This document shows positions 8,820 to 17,833 of a stretch of DNA of 39,483 bases, piece after piece. The translations under genes and the position numbers were made by a program. The stretch comes from Planococcus sp. ISL-110 (GTDB taxonomy: Bacteria > Bacillota > Bacilli > Bacillales_A > Planococcaceae): positions 137,739 through 177,221 of the forward strand of contig NZ_JAGGPX010000003.1 of the NCBI RefSeq assembly GCF_018613575.1, written 5' to 3'. Position 1 is the stretch's first letter. Each line of letters starts with the position of its first letter. Below the pieces are notes generated by a model that had not been told where the DNA came from, searched no databases, and saw nothing but the letters and a program-made list of their open reading frames with translations.

Positions 8820-9590
8820 CTAGTCAACCATTCTGTCGCTTCCGAAGAAGTTACGGAACATTTGAACAGTTGTGTCGCGGTTCAACGCTGCGATTGAAGT
8901 TGTCAAAGGAATTCCTTTTGGACAAGATTCAACACAGTTCTGAGAATTACCGCAGCCTGCTAATCCGCCTTCACCCATGATCGCGTTCAAACGTGCATCG
9001 CGGTTCATGGCACCCGTTGGATGAGCATTCATCAAACGAACCTGTGAAAGTGGAGCAGCTCCGATAAAATCGGATTTATCGTTAACGTTCGGGCATGCTT
9101 CAAGACATACGCCGCACGTCATACATTTAGATAGTTCGTAAGCCCATTGGCGCTTGCGCTCAGGCATCCGTGGTCCATCTCCAAGGTCATGCGTACCATC
9201 GATCGGCACCCATGCTTTAACTTTCTTCAACGAGTCGAACATACGGCTGCGGTCAATGACAAGGTCACGGACAACAGGGAATGTTTTCATCGGCTGAAGG
9301 CGGATCGGCTGTTCCAATTGATCGACCAAAGCAGTACACGATTGACGCGCTTTGCCGTTGATGACCATTGAACATGCGCCACAAACCTCTTCAAGACAGT
9401 TCATGTCCCAGTTTACAGGAGTGGTTTTCTCCCCATCCATGTTGACAGGGTTACGACGAATTTCCATCAATGCCGAAATGACATTCATGTTCATCTTATA
9501 TGGCAACTCGAACTTTTCCCAATACGAATCTTCATCCGTAGAGTTTCTGCGCTCGATTTCAAATAGTACCGTTTTTGCTGCTTCACCCAT
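8820..9590 (-). CDS. sdhB: Succinate dehydrogenase iron-sulfur subunit
   Basis: Carries electrons from the SdhA flavin to the menaquinone site via three clusters. In the 256 residues, the [2Fe-2S] ligands are in NCLEEVCGACSMVING with a later QSC (about 64-85). The [4Fe-4S] and [3Fe-4S] ligands are in CMTCGVCLEACP (about 156-167) and CGNSQNCVESCPKG (about 213-226). AGGGAG lies upstream of the ATG. It is the last gene of the three-gene operon, 22 bases after sdhA, followed by a strong terminator. Confidence 0.97.
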   Translation of the reverse strand: MGEAAKTVLFEIERRNSTDEDSYWEKFELPYKMNMNVISALMEIRRNPVNMDGEKTTPVNWDMNCLEEVCGACSMVINGKARQSCTALVDQLEQPIRLQPMKTFPVVRDLVIDRSRMFDSLKKVKAWVPIDGTHDLGDGPRMPERKRQWAYELSKCMTCGVCLEACPNVNDKSDFIGAAPLSQVRLMNAHPTGAMNRDARLNAIMGEGGLAGCGNSQNCVESCPKGIPLTTSIAALNRDTTVQMFRNFFGSDRMVD

Positions 9591-9612
9591 GGTAAATTAG
9601 CTCCCTTCTATA

Positions 9613-11364
9613 TTATGCTTTTGCAGAATAATCACGTTTACGCGGCGGAATCAACGATGTATCGACTTCTTCATAATGGAAGATAGGTGGTGCATCAGCG
9701 CCATTGAATTTCGCCATCGTTGTTTTCAGGTATTCCTCATCATTACGTTCCGGGAAATCCGGTTTGTAATGCGCTCCGCGGCTTTCGTTCCGGTTGAGTG
9801 CCCCGATTGTGATTGCCCGTGCTAAATGTAGCATATTCCGCAATTGACGTGTGAACATTGCGCCTTGATTGCTCCAAAGCTGCGTATCGGTGATGCTAAT
9901 ATGATTGAATCGTTCAAGCAGTTCCTGGATTTTTTCATCCGTCTTCTGCAAACGATCGTTGTAGCGTACCACTGTTACATTGTCCGTCATCCATTCGCCC
10001 AATTCTTTGTGGAGAACGTAAGCGTTTTCTGTGCCGTCCAATGCCAGAATTTCTTCCCATTTGCGTTGTTCTTCTGCTTCATGCTTATCGTAAATCGCTG
10101 AAGGAAGATCTTCCGCCAACACATCAAGGCCTTTAATATAGTCAAGCGCGTTCGGTCCTGCGACCATTCCGCCGTAAATTGCTGAAAGCAATGAGTTTGC
10201 GCCCAAACGGTTCCCACCGTGCTGAGAATAATCACATTCGCCTGCTGCCAAAACGCCAGGAATGCTGGTCATCTGGTGATCATCGACCCATAATCCACCC
10301 ATAGAATAATGGACAGCCGGGAAGATTTTCATCGGTACTTTACGAGGATCATCACCTGTGAATTTCTCGTAGATCTCGATGATTCCGCCCAGTTTGATGT
10401 CTAGTTCTTTTGGATCTTTGTGTGAAAGATCCAAGTAAACCATGTTCTCGCCATTGATGCCGAGCTTCTGGTTGACACAGACATCAAAGATTTCACGCGT
10501 TGCGATATCACGTGGAACCAGGTTTCCGTAAGCCGGATACTTTTCTTCAAGGAAATACCAAGGCTTGCCGTCTTTGTAAGTCCAAATACGTCCGCCTTCC
10601 CCACGAGCCGATTCTGACATTAAGCGCAGTTTATCGTCTCCTGGAATCGCTGTCGGGTGAATTTGGATAAATTCGCCGTTCGCGTAGTATGCACCTTGCT
10701 GGTAGACGATGGAAGCCGCTGAACCTGTATTGATGACAGAGTTCGTCGATTTCCCGAAAATGATCCCCGGTCCGCCAGTTGCCATGATGACAGCATCCGC
10801 ACGGAACGATTTGATTTCCATAGTCGTCATGTTTTGAGCCATGATTCCTTTACTGACGCCCTGCTCATCAAGAACAAGACCAAGGAATTCCCAGCCTTCG
10901 TATTTCGTGATCAGTCCGCTTACTTCGTAGCGGCGAACTTGCTCATCTAATGCATACAGCAATTGCTGTCCAGTAGTAGCACCGGCAAACGCTGTTCTGT
11001 GGTACATTGTTCCGCCAAAGCGTCGGAAATCCAATAGGCCTTCCGGCGTACGGTTGAACATAACGCCCATACGGTCGAACATGCGGATAATTCCAGGTGC
11101 TGCATCCGCCATTGCTTTTACGGGACGCTGATTTGCCAGGAAATCGCCTCCGTAAACGGTATCATCAAAGTGAATATCCGGGGAATCCCCTTCACCTTTT
11201 GTATTTACGGCTCCATTGATCCCGCCTTGCGCACATACTGAGTGGGATCGTTTAACGGGAACGATTGAAAATAAATCGGCCGGAGAACCTGCCTCTGCAA
11301 CTTTAATTGCTGCCATCAAGCCGGCAAGGCCACCACCGACGATAGAAATTTTGCCCTTCGCCAT
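9613..11364 (-). CDS. sdhA: Succinate dehydrogenase flavoprotein subunit
   Basis: Oxidises succinate to fumarate at the cytoplasmic face of the membrane complex II. The FAD dinucleotide fold is at the N-terminus (SIVGGGLAGLMAAI). RSHSVCAQGGINGA contains the His that covalently binds FAD in the family. HPTAIPGDDKL and the later HYSMGGLWVD are active-site blocks. The protein is 583 residues from the ATG at 11364, which has GAGGAG 11 bases upstream. An upstream GTG would sit inside that site. A Bacillales menaquinone-type enzyme. Confidence 0.97.
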   Translation of the reverse strand: MAKGKISIVGGGLAGLMAAIKVAEAGSPADLFSIVPVKRSHSVCAQGGINGAVNTKGEGDSPDIHFDDTVYGGDFLANQRPVKAMADAAPGIIRMFDRMGVMFNRTPEGLLDFRRFGGTMYHRTAFAGATTGQQLLYALDEQVRRYEVSGLITKYEGWEFLGLVLDEQGVSKGIMAQNMTTMEIKSFRADAVIMATGGPGIIFGKSTNSVINTGSAASIVYQQGAYYANGEFIQIHPTAIPGDDKLRLMSESARGEGGRIWTYKDGKPWYFLEEKYPAYGNLVPRDIATREIFDVCVNQKLGINGENMVYLDLSHKDPKELDIKLGGIIEIYEKFTGDDPRKVPMKIFPAVHYSMGGLWVDDHQMTSIPGVLAAGECDYSQHGGNRLGANSLLSAIYGGMVAGPNALDYIKGLDVLAEDLPSAIYDKHEAEEQRKWEEILALDGTENAYVLHKELGEWMTDNVTVVRYNDRLQKTDEKIQELLERFNHISITDTQLWSNQGAMFTRQLRNMLHLARAITIGALNRNESRGAHYKPDFPERNDEEYLKTTMAKFNGADAPPIFHYEEVDTSLIPPRKRDYSAKA

Positions 11365-11409
11365 GTTAGTATTCACTCCTCTTTTAATTCACCAATGATT
11401 GAGTCATTC

Positions 11410-12021
11410 TTAAACGAATGCAAACAATGCTCTGATACCAATAATTGATAGTACGATAAATACTAGAAGCGTGAAATAAGTTGCATTTCGCTGTGCTGCT
11501 TCGGATTGTGTAATTCCCCAAGTCACAAGGAAAGACCAAATTCCGTTTGAAAAGTGGAAAACTGCAGCTAATACACCGACGATATAGAACGCCAGCATGA
11601 ATGGGTTGCTTAAAATGTTTTCCATCATACTGAAATCAGCTTCAGCGGCTGCTCCGATCGCAACTTGGAATCTTGTTTCAAAGACGTGCCAAGCGATGAA
11701 GACTACCAGGAAGACCCCTGTATAGCGCTGTGCAACAAACAACATGTTGCGCAAATAACTATAATGCCCAGGATTGTTCTTCGAAGTAAACGCTATGTAT
11801 AGACCATAAAAAGCGTGATACATGAGCGGTAAATAAATGACAAATATCTCCAGGAAAATGACGAATGGAAGATTTGCCATAAAGTGAGACGCAGCATTGA
11901 ATGCCTCTACCCCTTGTGTAGCAAAATGATTGACGATTAAGTGCTGCGTTAAGAATAAACCGATAGGAATGATCCCCAACAAAGAGTGCAGCCTGCGCAT
12001 TAAAAATTCACGATTGTCCAA
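11410..12021 (-). CDS. sdhC: Succinate dehydrogenase cytochrome b558 subunit
   Basis: Five-helix, di-heme membrane anchor of complex II that reduces menaquinone. The 203 residues include conserved His residues in RRLHSLLG, QHLIVNHF and YHAFYG that serve as heme ligands or lie near them. I choose the TTG at 12021 (MDNREFLMRR) because GAGGGGGG sits 8 bases upstream and the resulting N-terminus agrees with the Bacillus protein. A further upstream TTG would lie within that ribosome-binding site. First gene of sdhCAB. Confidence 0.94.
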   Translation of the reverse strand: MDNREFLMRRLHSLLGIIPIGLFLTQHLIVNHFATQGVEAFNAASHFMANLPFVIFLEIFVIYLPLMYHAFYGLYIAFTSKNNPGHYSYLRNMLFVAQRYTGVFLVVFIAWHVFETRFQVAIGAAAEADFSMMENILSNPFMLAFYIVGVLAAVFHFSNGIWSFLVTWGITQSEAAQRNATYFTLLVFIVLSIIGIRALFAFV

Positions 12022-12108
12022 AAATTTTACCCCCCTCAAAACATTAATTGGCAGCGTCCAGAGCAGACAATATATTACGAAAGCACCTGAAGCCGCACAC
12101 CATCATGA

Positions 12109-12134
12109 TACAATAATATGACATATTTATTGTA
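12109..12134. promoter_or_regulatory. Inverted repeat overlapping the sdhC -10 element (possible operator)
   Basis: TACAATA at one end and TATTGTA at the other, with ATAT on both inner sides, form a 26-base imperfect palindrome. One arm is the -10 hexamer TACAAT itself and the repeat extends past the predicted transcription start. It does not match Rex, Fur or cre consensus. A repressor bound here would block the promoter. Confidence 0.5.
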
Positions 12135-12157
12135 CTCCCACCCTTTAGGAGCGTCAA
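12129..12157 (-). promoter_or_regulatory. Sigma-A-type promoter of sdhCAB
   Basis: On the minus strand TTGACG (12152-12157), 17 bases and TACAAT (12129-12134), about 110 bases before the sdhC start. The untranslated leader is long enough for post-transcriptional control. The interval 12158-12265 shows no gene. Confidence 0.7.
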
Positions 12158-12265
12158 GGCAACGAAACTCTTTTAAATAGATAGTTATCAAGCATTTAAA
12201 GGGTATGTGACGCCCCATCAGCAGCAAAACGCATTGGAATGTAACCGTTTTAAAAGAATTCAGCT

Positions 12266-12298
12266 AAAAAGCGATTCTCTAATTGAGAATCGCTTTTT
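12266..12298 (-). terminator. Terminator between lysC and sdhCAB
   Basis: AAAAAGCGATTCTC and GAGAATCGCTTTTT form a perfect hairpin around a short loop. It lies about 115 bases beyond the lysC stop and should isolate sdhCAB. Confidence 0.88.
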
Positions 12299-12414
12299 CC
12301 ATCCACTCTCTAATATTCCACTGCTATCAGTATTATTGCTATATTGCCATTGAGAATTTGAACATTTTGTGAATATTTTCACGAATCGTTATTTTTGTGG
12401 AGATTATGCGTTCC

Positions 12415-12906
12415 TTAATGTACCTGTGCGTCAGACAGTCCGTACGCTTCGTGCAAAGCATTGGCCGATTTTTTCATATCGGCTTCTGGTACAACCACCG
12501 AAATTTTAATCTCGGACGTACTGACCATCTTCACCGGAATCTCTTCACTTCTCAATATATCGAACATCCGCGCAGCCACTCCCGGATTTGATACCATTCC
12601 AGATCCGACAATCGATACTTTCGACAATCCAACCTCAATATTCAGCGATAGAAAGCCAATTTCCTCTTTTGCTTCGGTCAGGACACGGCGTGTTGCTTCC
12701 AGACTATCCTGGCTGATCGAAAAAGAGACCGAAGGCGGGAATTCATCGCTGATGCTTTGGACGATGATGTCCACATCAATTTGATTTTCTGCAAGCTTCG
12801 TGAAAATATTGGCCAAGGATCCATTAAATGGTTTTTTATAGGCCACAGTTACGCGCGCAATTCCTGGTTCAAATGCAACGCCTCTAACGATTAAGTTTTT
12901 CTCCAC
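12415..12906 (-). CDS. lysC: Aspartokinase II beta subunit from an internal in-frame start
   Basis: Within lysC, AGAGGTGAT is followed after 4 bases by GTG GAG AAA AAC, in frame at codon 246. Initiation there would give a 163-residue protein made of the two ACT regulatory domains. B. subtilis aspartokinase II is known to be an alpha2-beta2 enzyme whose beta subunit starts internally at the equivalent place, so the site is probably conserved and used. The ribosome-binding match is what I see; actual use is inferred. Confidence 0.65.
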   Translation of the reverse strand: MEKNLIVRGVAFEPGIARVTVAYKKPFNGSLANIFTKLAENQIDVDIIVQSISDEFPPSVSFSISQDSLEATRRVLTEAKEEIGFLSLNIEVGLSKVSIVGSGMVSNPGVAARMFDILRSEEIPVKMVSTSEIKISVVVPEADMKKSANALHEAYGLSDAQVH

Positions 12907-13641
12907 AGTGATCACCTCTTGTATGATTGTGCCAGGCTCATCTGAATAACTCGCTCTGACGGATAATGGGACATGGTTGTTTTTCGCGAACTCGACTGCC
13001 CGCGGATGCAAGACACCTGCACCAAGATTGGCAAGCTCAAGCATTTCATCATAGGAAATCTGTTCCAGTTTGCGTGCACCTGACACGTATCGTGGATCGG
13101 ACGTATAGACGCCGTCGACATCAGTGTAGATTTCACATTTCTCCGCTTTTAATGCTGCCGCAAGAGCGACAGCCGTCGTGTCAGACCCGCCGCGGCCAAG
13201 CGTCGTAATATTGCCGATTTTATCCACCCCCTGGAAGCCGGCGACAACACAAAAATAGCCATTTTCCAGTACACGTTCAAGGCGTTCTGTATGGATCCGT
13301 TCGATACGGGCATTGCGCGGCACGGATTCAGTTTCGATCCCCGCTTGCCAGCCGGTAAAGGATAGGGCTTCGTGACCCAATTTTTTGAAAGCCATCGCCA
13401 GTAAGGAGATCGTGACCTGCTCACCAGTAGCCAACAGCATATCCATTTCCCTTTTCGGCGGCTCTGAAGAGATTTCTCCTGCCAGGCCGAGCAAGGTATC
13501 CGTCGTTTTGCCCATTGCCGAAACGACGATGACCACACGCTTGCCTTGTTCTTTTTCACGAATGGCCCGCTTGGCCACCCCGATGATTTTTTCTGGAGTC
13601 GCGACAGACGTCCCCCCAAATTTCATGACGATCGTTTCCAT
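12415..13641 (-). CDS. lysC: Aspartate kinase, lysine-responsive (aspartokinase II alpha subunit)
   Basis: First step of the aspartate pathway, phosphorylating aspartate toward diaminopimelate, lysine, threonine and methionine. The 408-residue protein starts METIVMKFGGTSV. It has the catalytic GRGGSDTTAVALAAAL near 150 and two C-terminal ACT domains (about 260-400) that bind the feedback amino acid. GGGAG precedes the ATG at 13641. An open frame extends upstream, but it runs into the leader terminator and has no ribosome-binding site. Expression is under a lysine riboswitch. Codon 246 is an internal GTG start (see the separate beta-subunit entry). Confidence 0.95.
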   Translation of the reverse strand: METIVMKFGGTSVATPEKIIGVAKRAIREKEQGKRVVIVVSAMGKTTDTLLGLAGEISSEPPKREMDMLLATGEQVTISLLAMAFKKLGHEALSFTGWQAGIETESVPRNARIERIHTERLERVLENGYFCVVAGFQGVDKIGNITTLGRGGSDTTAVALAAALKAEKCEIYTDVDGVYTSDPRYVSGARKLEQISYDEMLELANLGAGVLHPRAVEFAKNNHVPLSVRASYSDEPGTIIQEVITVEKNLIVRGVAFEPGIARVTVAYKKPFNGSLANIFTKLAENQIDVDIIVQSISDEFPPSVSFSISQDSLEATRRVLTEAKEEIGFLSLNIEVGLSKVSIVGSGMVSNPGVAARMFDILRSEEIPVKMVSTSEIKISVVVPEADMKKSANALHEAYGLSDAQVH

Positions 13642-13717
13642 TCCATTCACTCCCACATTTAGTATGTGGCCCTCAAAATGACTGGCAATGATGCCAAAAG
13701 GCAGTACTGCCAGACAC

Positions 13718-13760
13718 AAAAAGAGGCAGCTCACCGCAACCGCGGCAAACTACCTCTTTT
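13718..13760 (-). terminator. Riboswitch-controlled terminator of the lysC leader
   Basis: AAAAGAGGTAG and CTGCCTCTTTTT pair on the minus strand with an inner GCCGCGG/TTGCGGT hairpin and a T run, directly after the lysine aptamer and about 75 bases before lysC. This is the off-state structure. Confidence 0.85.
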
Positions 13761-13781
13761 ATCATGCACGAAAAACGTCCA

Positions 13782-13956
13782 TGTGAGATAGCCCTCCAGA
13801 GATTGACTCTGACAGCTCTGCACTTCTTAAATGCAGAACCAGCATGCGCAATAGCAGTAATACGCACACTTCGGCGACCATCCCTTTCACCATTCATCTT
13901 AGATTCTGCAAATCTCCGAATGCTTACTATTGACGTTCGCGCCTCTATCATCACTT
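13782..13956 (-). promoter_or_regulatory. Lysine riboswitch (L-box)
   Basis: The minus-strand leader contains the conserved aptamer blocks in order: GATAGAGGCGCGAACGTCA with AGTA, then AAGGGATGGTCGCCGAAG, then GCTGGTTCTGCA, AGCTGTCAGAG and CTGGAGGGCTATC. The GTGATGATAG and CTATCTCAC ends form P1. Lysine binding should favour the terminator at 13718-13760 and lower aspartokinase synthesis, as in B. subtilis lysC. Confidence 0.93.
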
Positions 13957-13992
13957 TTCCAAGTGATTCAATTATTCTCTTACGATATCATG

Positions 13993-15789
13993 TTATGATT
14001 CGCTTGGCAATGTATCCTCTGCAAAATGCTGTTCAATGGACACTGCCAGCGCTTCCGGTATGCCGGCCTGCTTGATTTCTTCCACGGATGCTTCTTTGAT
14101 TTTCCTGACAGATCCGAAATGCTTCAGCAGCTGCTGTTTGCGCTTCGGCCCCACTCCTTCAAGGCCATCAAGCGCCGACTGAATCGAGTTCTTGCCGCGC
14201 AATTGGCGGTGGAAGGTGATGACAAAGCGGTGCACTTCATCCTGAATCCGCTGCAGCAGGTAAAAGGCTTCACTGGTCCGCTTCAGCGGCACAATTTCAG
14301 CCGGAGAACCGTACAGCAATTGCGAAGTTTGGTGCTTCGCATCTTTGGCAAGTCCGGCAATCGGAATGGATAACCCCAGTTCATCTTCCAAAATTTCACG
14401 TGCCGATTCCATCTGCCCTTTGCCTCCATCAATGACGATCAGGTCTGGCAAAGGCAAGCCATCTTTTAGTACCCGCGAATAACGCCGGCGGATGACTTCA
14501 CGCATCGCCGCATAATCATCAGGCTTTGAAGCGTTGCGTGTTTTGTATTTGCGGTAATCTTTTTTGGACGGTTTGCCATCAATGAACGTGATCATTGCAG
14601 ACACTGCATCGGCTCCTTGGATGTGCGAGTTATCGAAGGCTTCGATGCGCAGCGGCGTTTCGATGTTCATCGCTTCACCCAGGTCGACACATGCACCAAT
14701 CGTCCGTTCTTCCTGACGCTCCAGCAGCTGGAATTTTTCCTTGATGGCGATTTCGGCATTTTTCTTCGCCAGCGCCACCAGGTCTTTTTTCTTCCCACGC
14801 TGCGGAACCAGCACACGTACGCCGAGCCATTCTTTCAGCATATCGGGATCATCCGCTTCGGGCAGCAGGATTTCACTTGGTTTGACGTGATTGGGCTTTT
14901 CATAAAACTGTCCAAGATACGTCAAAAATTCTTCTTCCGGATCTCGGTAGAGTGGAAACAGCGATACGTCGCGTTCAATCAATTTGCCTTGACGCACAAA
15001 AAAGACCTGGACGCACATCCAGCCTTTATCGACTGCGTAGGCAAAAACATCGCGATTGGTGAAATCGTTCATCGCCATTTTCTGTTTTTCCATGACGGTT
15101 TCAATCATGGAAATTTGGTCGCGGTATTCCTTGGCTCGCTCAAATTCCAGGTTCTCTGCCGCTTCCGACATCTTCGTGACCAACTCATGCTTGACTTCAC
15201 GGAATCCGCCATTCAAAAATTTGCTGATGCCATCGATCAATTCCTGGTAAGTCTCTTTTTCAACAGGCTTGACGCAAGGTGCCAGACATTGCCCCAAATG
15301 GTAATACAGGCAAACCCGGTCCGGCATCGTATGGCATTTCCGCAACGGATACAGGCGATCCAGCAGTTTTTTTGTTTCTGCTGCCGCGTAGGCATTCGGA
15401 TAAGGCCCAAAATATTTTCCTTTGTCTTTTTTGACCTGCCTGGTCGTAATCAGCTTTGGATGGCGCTCTCCCGTGATCTTCAAATACGGATAGCTTTTAT
15501 CGTCCTTCAGCATGATGTTGTATTTCGGATCGTATTTTTTGATCAAATTTAATTCGAGAATAAGCGCTTCTTTATCAGAAGACGTGACAATATACTCGAA
15601 ATCTTCGATTTCATTGACCAAACGCTGCGTTTTTGTATCGTGGCTGCCTGTAAAATAGGAGCGCACGCGGTTTTTCAGAACTTTCGCTTTCCCGACATAA
15701 ATGACGGTATTTTGGCGGTCCTTCATCAAATAACAGCCTGGCTGATCAGGCAGTACTGCCAATTTATGCTGAATCAATTCGTTAGCCAT
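13993..15789 (-). CDS. uvrC: Excinuclease ABC subunit C
   Basis: Makes the dual incisions of nucleotide excision repair on the UvrB-DNA complex. The 598 residues contain the GIY-YIG nuclease (about 14-90; GCYLMKD and VIYVGKAK), the Cys cluster region ([21 protein letters not shown]), a UVR domain ([15 protein letters not shown] near 205), and the RNase H-like nuclease with [14 protein letters not shown] and IDGGKGQ. Tandem helix-hairpin-helix motifs end the protein ([13 protein letters not shown]). The order trxA-uvrC-lysC is as in Bacillus. Confidence 0.97.
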   Translation of the reverse strand: MANELIQHKLAVLPDQPGCYLMKDRQNTVIYVGKAKVLKNRVRSYFTGSHDTKTQRLVNEIEDFEYIVTSSDKEALILELNLIKKYDPKYNIMLKDDKSYPYLKITGERHPKLITTRQVKKDKGKYFGPYPNAYAAAETKKLLDRLYPLRKCHTMPDRVCLYYHLGQCLAPCVKPVEKETYQELIDGISKFLNGGFREVKHELVTKMSEAAENLEFERAKEYRDQISMIETVMEKQKMAMNDFTNRDVFAYAVDKGWMCVQVFFVRQGKLIERDVSLFPLYRDPEEEFLTYLGQFYEKPNHVKPSEILLPEADDPDMLKEWLGVRVLVPQRGKKKDLVALAKKNAEIAIKEKFQLLERQEERTIGACVDLGEAMNIETPLRIEAFDNSHIQGADAVSAMITFIDGKPSKKDYRKYKTRNASKPDDYAAMREVIRRRYSRVLKDGLPLPDLIVIDGGKGQMESAREILEDELGLSIPIAGLAKDAKHQTSQLLYGSPAEIVPLKRTSEAFYLLQRIQDEVHRFVITFHRQLRGKNSIQSALDGLEGVGPKRKQQLLKHFGSVRKIKEASVEEIKQAGIPEALAVSIEQHFAEDTLPSES

Positions 15790-15806
15790 CTTTTATCTCA
15801 CCCTAT

Positions 15807-15838
15807 TAAAAAACCGGGCACCATTGCTGGACCCGGTT
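15807..15838 (-). terminator. Terminator between trxA and uvrC
   Basis: AACCGGGTCC and GGTGCCCGGTT pair on the minus strand and T6 follows, a few bases past the trxA stop. Only 17 bases separate it from the uvrC ATG, so uvrC transcription must come by read-through or from upstream inside trxA. Confidence 0.8.
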
Positions 15839-15843
15839 AAGAA

Positions 15844-16158
15844 TTATGCGTGTTTTTCAACCAATTCAGCTAATGCTTCTTTTGGTCGGAAACCAACCAC
15901 TTTATCAACTGTCTCTCCGTCTTTCAACAATAACAAAGTCGGAATTGACATGATGCCGTAATTTCCAGCTGTTTCCTGGTTTTGATCTACATCAACTTTT
16001 ACAATTTTAACTTTATCGCTCATTTCAGCGTCTAACTCTTCTAGCACTGGAGCGATCATTTTACATGGTCCGCACCAAGTTGCCCAAAAATCTACTAAAA
16101 CGAGTCCTTCTGATACTTCTTGTGAAAAGTTCTGATCTGTACCGTGTACGATTGCCAT
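15844..16158 (-). CDS. trxA: Thioredoxin
   Basis: Cytoplasmic disulfide reductase of 104 residues with the thioredoxin fold. The redox motif WCGPCK lies near 28-33 inside [12 protein letters not shown], and the cis-proline is in [11 protein letters not shown]. The ATG giving MAIVHG has AAGGAGG 8 bases upstream; the open frame extends further but without a site. It is separated from etfA by a terminator and a palindromic element, so it is likely its own unit. Confidence 0.97.
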   Translation of the reverse strand: MAIVHGTDQNFSQEVSEGLVLVDFWATWCGPCKMIAPVLEELDAEMSDKVKIVKVDVDQNQETAGNYGIMSIPTLLLLKDGETVDKVVGFRPKEALAELVEKHA

Positions 16159-16283
16159 CAATAATTCCTCCTTATGATTAAACCAAACTATAATACAGAG
16201 TATAACATGAGCTAAAAACACTAGCTATTTATTTGCCTACTCTTGCAATACCCGGCAAATAATGGTGTTAAACGATAAAATGG

Positions 16284-16381
16284 TTGCTTTCCATTCCAGC
16301 GCTCGCTTTTTGCGGGCATGGCCTTTGTCGCTTTGCTCTGTCACTGCTCCCGCAGGAGTCGACCGCTTCCACTCCAAGCAA
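16284..16381. repeat. Palindromic extragenic element between trxA and etfA
   Basis: TTGCTT at 16284 and AAGCAA at 16376 bound a 98-base element with partly complementary interior (GCGGG near 16313 with CCCGC near 16350; TTCCA/TGGAA-type arms). It contains CTCCCGCAGGAGTCGACCGC, a type of sequence often found between genes in Bacillales. No protein or promoter is visible in it. It sits in the 336-base gap between trxA and etfA. Confidence 0.5.
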
Positions 16382-16415
16382 ATAAGTAAAAGTAACCCTT
16401 TAAAAATCACAAATC

Positions 16416-16459
16416 AAAAACAGGTAAAGAAAAATGTGTAATTTTTCTTCACCTGTTTT
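16416..16459 (-). terminator. Terminator of the etfBA transcript
   Basis: AAACAGGTGAAGAAAAAT and ATTTTTCTTTACCTGTTTTT pair over 17 bases on the minus strand, ending in T5, about 35 bases after the etfA stop. Confidence 0.88.
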
Positions 16460-16494
16460 ATATGTTGAAATTCAGCAATCTGCCAACTAGCAGA

Positions 16495-17460
16495 TTACAT
16501 GACTTTCTTGAATTCTTCTGTCAGCATTGGGATGACTTCGAACAAGTCGCCGACAATTCCATAATCTGCGACTTTGAAAATGTTGGCTTCCGGATCTTTG
16601 TTGATCGCCACAATGACTTTCGAGTTGGACATGCCGGCCATGTGCTGGATCGCGCCAGAAATACCAGCTGCGATATACAGGTCCGGCGTTACCACTTTGC
16701 CTGTCTGTCCGATCTGTAGCGAGTAATCGCAATAGTCCGCGTCGCAAGCGCCACGTGATGCTCCGACAGCGCCGCCAAGAAGGCTTGCCAATTCCTGCAA
16801 CGAATCAAATCCTTCAGAACTCTTGACACCGCGGCCTCCAGCAATGATCACTTTCGCTTCCGAAAGATCGACGCCTTCCGTTGATTTGCGCACCACGTTT
16901 TTGATGATTGTGCGCAGGTTCGTGATATCAACAGCCAACGAGCTGACGTCGCCTGAACGTTCCTGTCGTTCAAGCGGTGCGATATTGTTCGCGCGCACGG
17001 TGATAAAATCGATGCCTTCTTTTAGTTTCACTTTTTCAAACGCTTTCCCCGAGAAGATTGGACGGATGAAGACGGCATCATCGCCTTCGCCTTCAATATC
17101 CGTGACATCCGAAATCAATCCGGCCTGCAACTTGGAAGCGATTTTCGGCGCTAGGTCTTTGCCGGCGGCTGTATGGCCGAAAACAAGGCCTTCCGGTTTT
17201 TCCTGTTCAACGACGGCCATGAATGCCTGGCCGTAGCCGTCAGAAGTGTACGACTTCAAGTGTGGATGTTCAACGGTTACCACACGGTCTGCACCGTATG
17301 CAATCAATTCAGCGCCGAAATCAGCAACCGAATCCCCGATCAACACGCCAATCACTTCGCCGCCGTCAGAAATTTTCTTAGCAGCTGCAATTGCTTCAAA
17401 TGAAACATTACGTAAAGCGCCTTCGCGCGTTTCGCCCAAAACTAATACTTTTTTCGCCAT
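16495..17460 (-). CDS. etfA: Electron transfer flavoprotein alpha subunit
   Basis: With EtfB accepts electrons from acyl-CoA dehydrogenases and passes them toward the quinone pool. The 321-residue protein carries the C-terminal FAD domain: [18 protein letters not shown] near 210, [22 protein letters not shown], and [17 protein letters not shown], ending with [20 protein letters not shown] precedes the ATG. It is normally immediately behind etfB; here a 372-base gap holding tandem repeats separates them. Confidence 0.97.
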   Translation of the reverse strand: MAKKVLVLGETREGALRNVSFEAIAAAKKISDGGEVIGVLIGDSVADFGAELIAYGADRVVTVEHPHLKSYTSDGYGQAFMAVVEQEKPEGLVFGHTAAGKDLAPKIASKLQAGLISDVTDIEGEGDDAVFIRPIFSGKAFEKVKLKEGIDFITVRANNIAPLERQERSGDVSSLAVDITNLRTIIKNVVRKSTEGVDLSEAKVIIAGGRGVKSSEGFDSLQELASLLGGAVGASRGACDADYCDYSLQIGQTGKVVTPDLYIAAGISGAIQHMAGMSNSKVIVAINKDPEANIFKVADYGIVGDLFEVIPMLTEEFKKVM

Positions 17461-17558
17461 GGTCTGTTTACCCCCTAAGTAGATGTGAAAAATAGATGGA
17501 ATGTTTAGTTGCCGTTATTCAAATGGAAGGACCCGTCTCTTTAGGCATTATGCCTGTA

Positions 17559-17833
17559 AGAGCTGAACGGGCACCTTTGCTTTTCGTTGTCCAGACTCCG
17601 GTGCCCAACTCTTCGGGATGTAAGCCACTCTGGCTGTGCGGCTGAAAACATGCCGCTTCGCCAGATCGTCTTACCCCTGTCAGAGCTGAACGGGCACCTT
17701 TGCTTTTCGTTGTCCAGACTCCGGTGCCCAACTCTTCGGGATGTAAGCCACTCTGGCTGTGCGGCTGAAAACATGCCGCTTCGCCAGATCGTCTTACACC
17801 TGTCAGAGCTGAACGGGCACCTTTGCTTTTCGT
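17559..17833. repeat. Tandem 123-bp repeat between etfB and etfA
   Basis: AGAGCTGAACGGGCACC occurs at 17559, 17682 and 17805, an exact 123-bp period; the two full units are nearly identical. The unit shares CTTTGCTTTTCGTTGTCCAG with the 122-bp array at 56-313 (CCGCTTTTCTTTTGTCCAG). The third, partial copy ends at the etfB stop codon. Open frames pass through the units only because 123 is a multiple of 3. The rest of the gap (17461-17558) shows only the etfA ribosome-binding site. Confidence 0.88.

Noticed and set aside
13642..13734. Upstream extension of lysC by 31 codons
   Set aside because: The extension lies within the riboswitch expression platform and terminator, while GGGAG and the METIVMKFGGTSV start mark the true beginning.
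14617..15552. A 311-codon open frame on the plus strand opposite uvrC
   Set aside because: It is fully antisense to well-conserved uvrC, has no ribosome-binding site, and its translation shows no recognisable domain.
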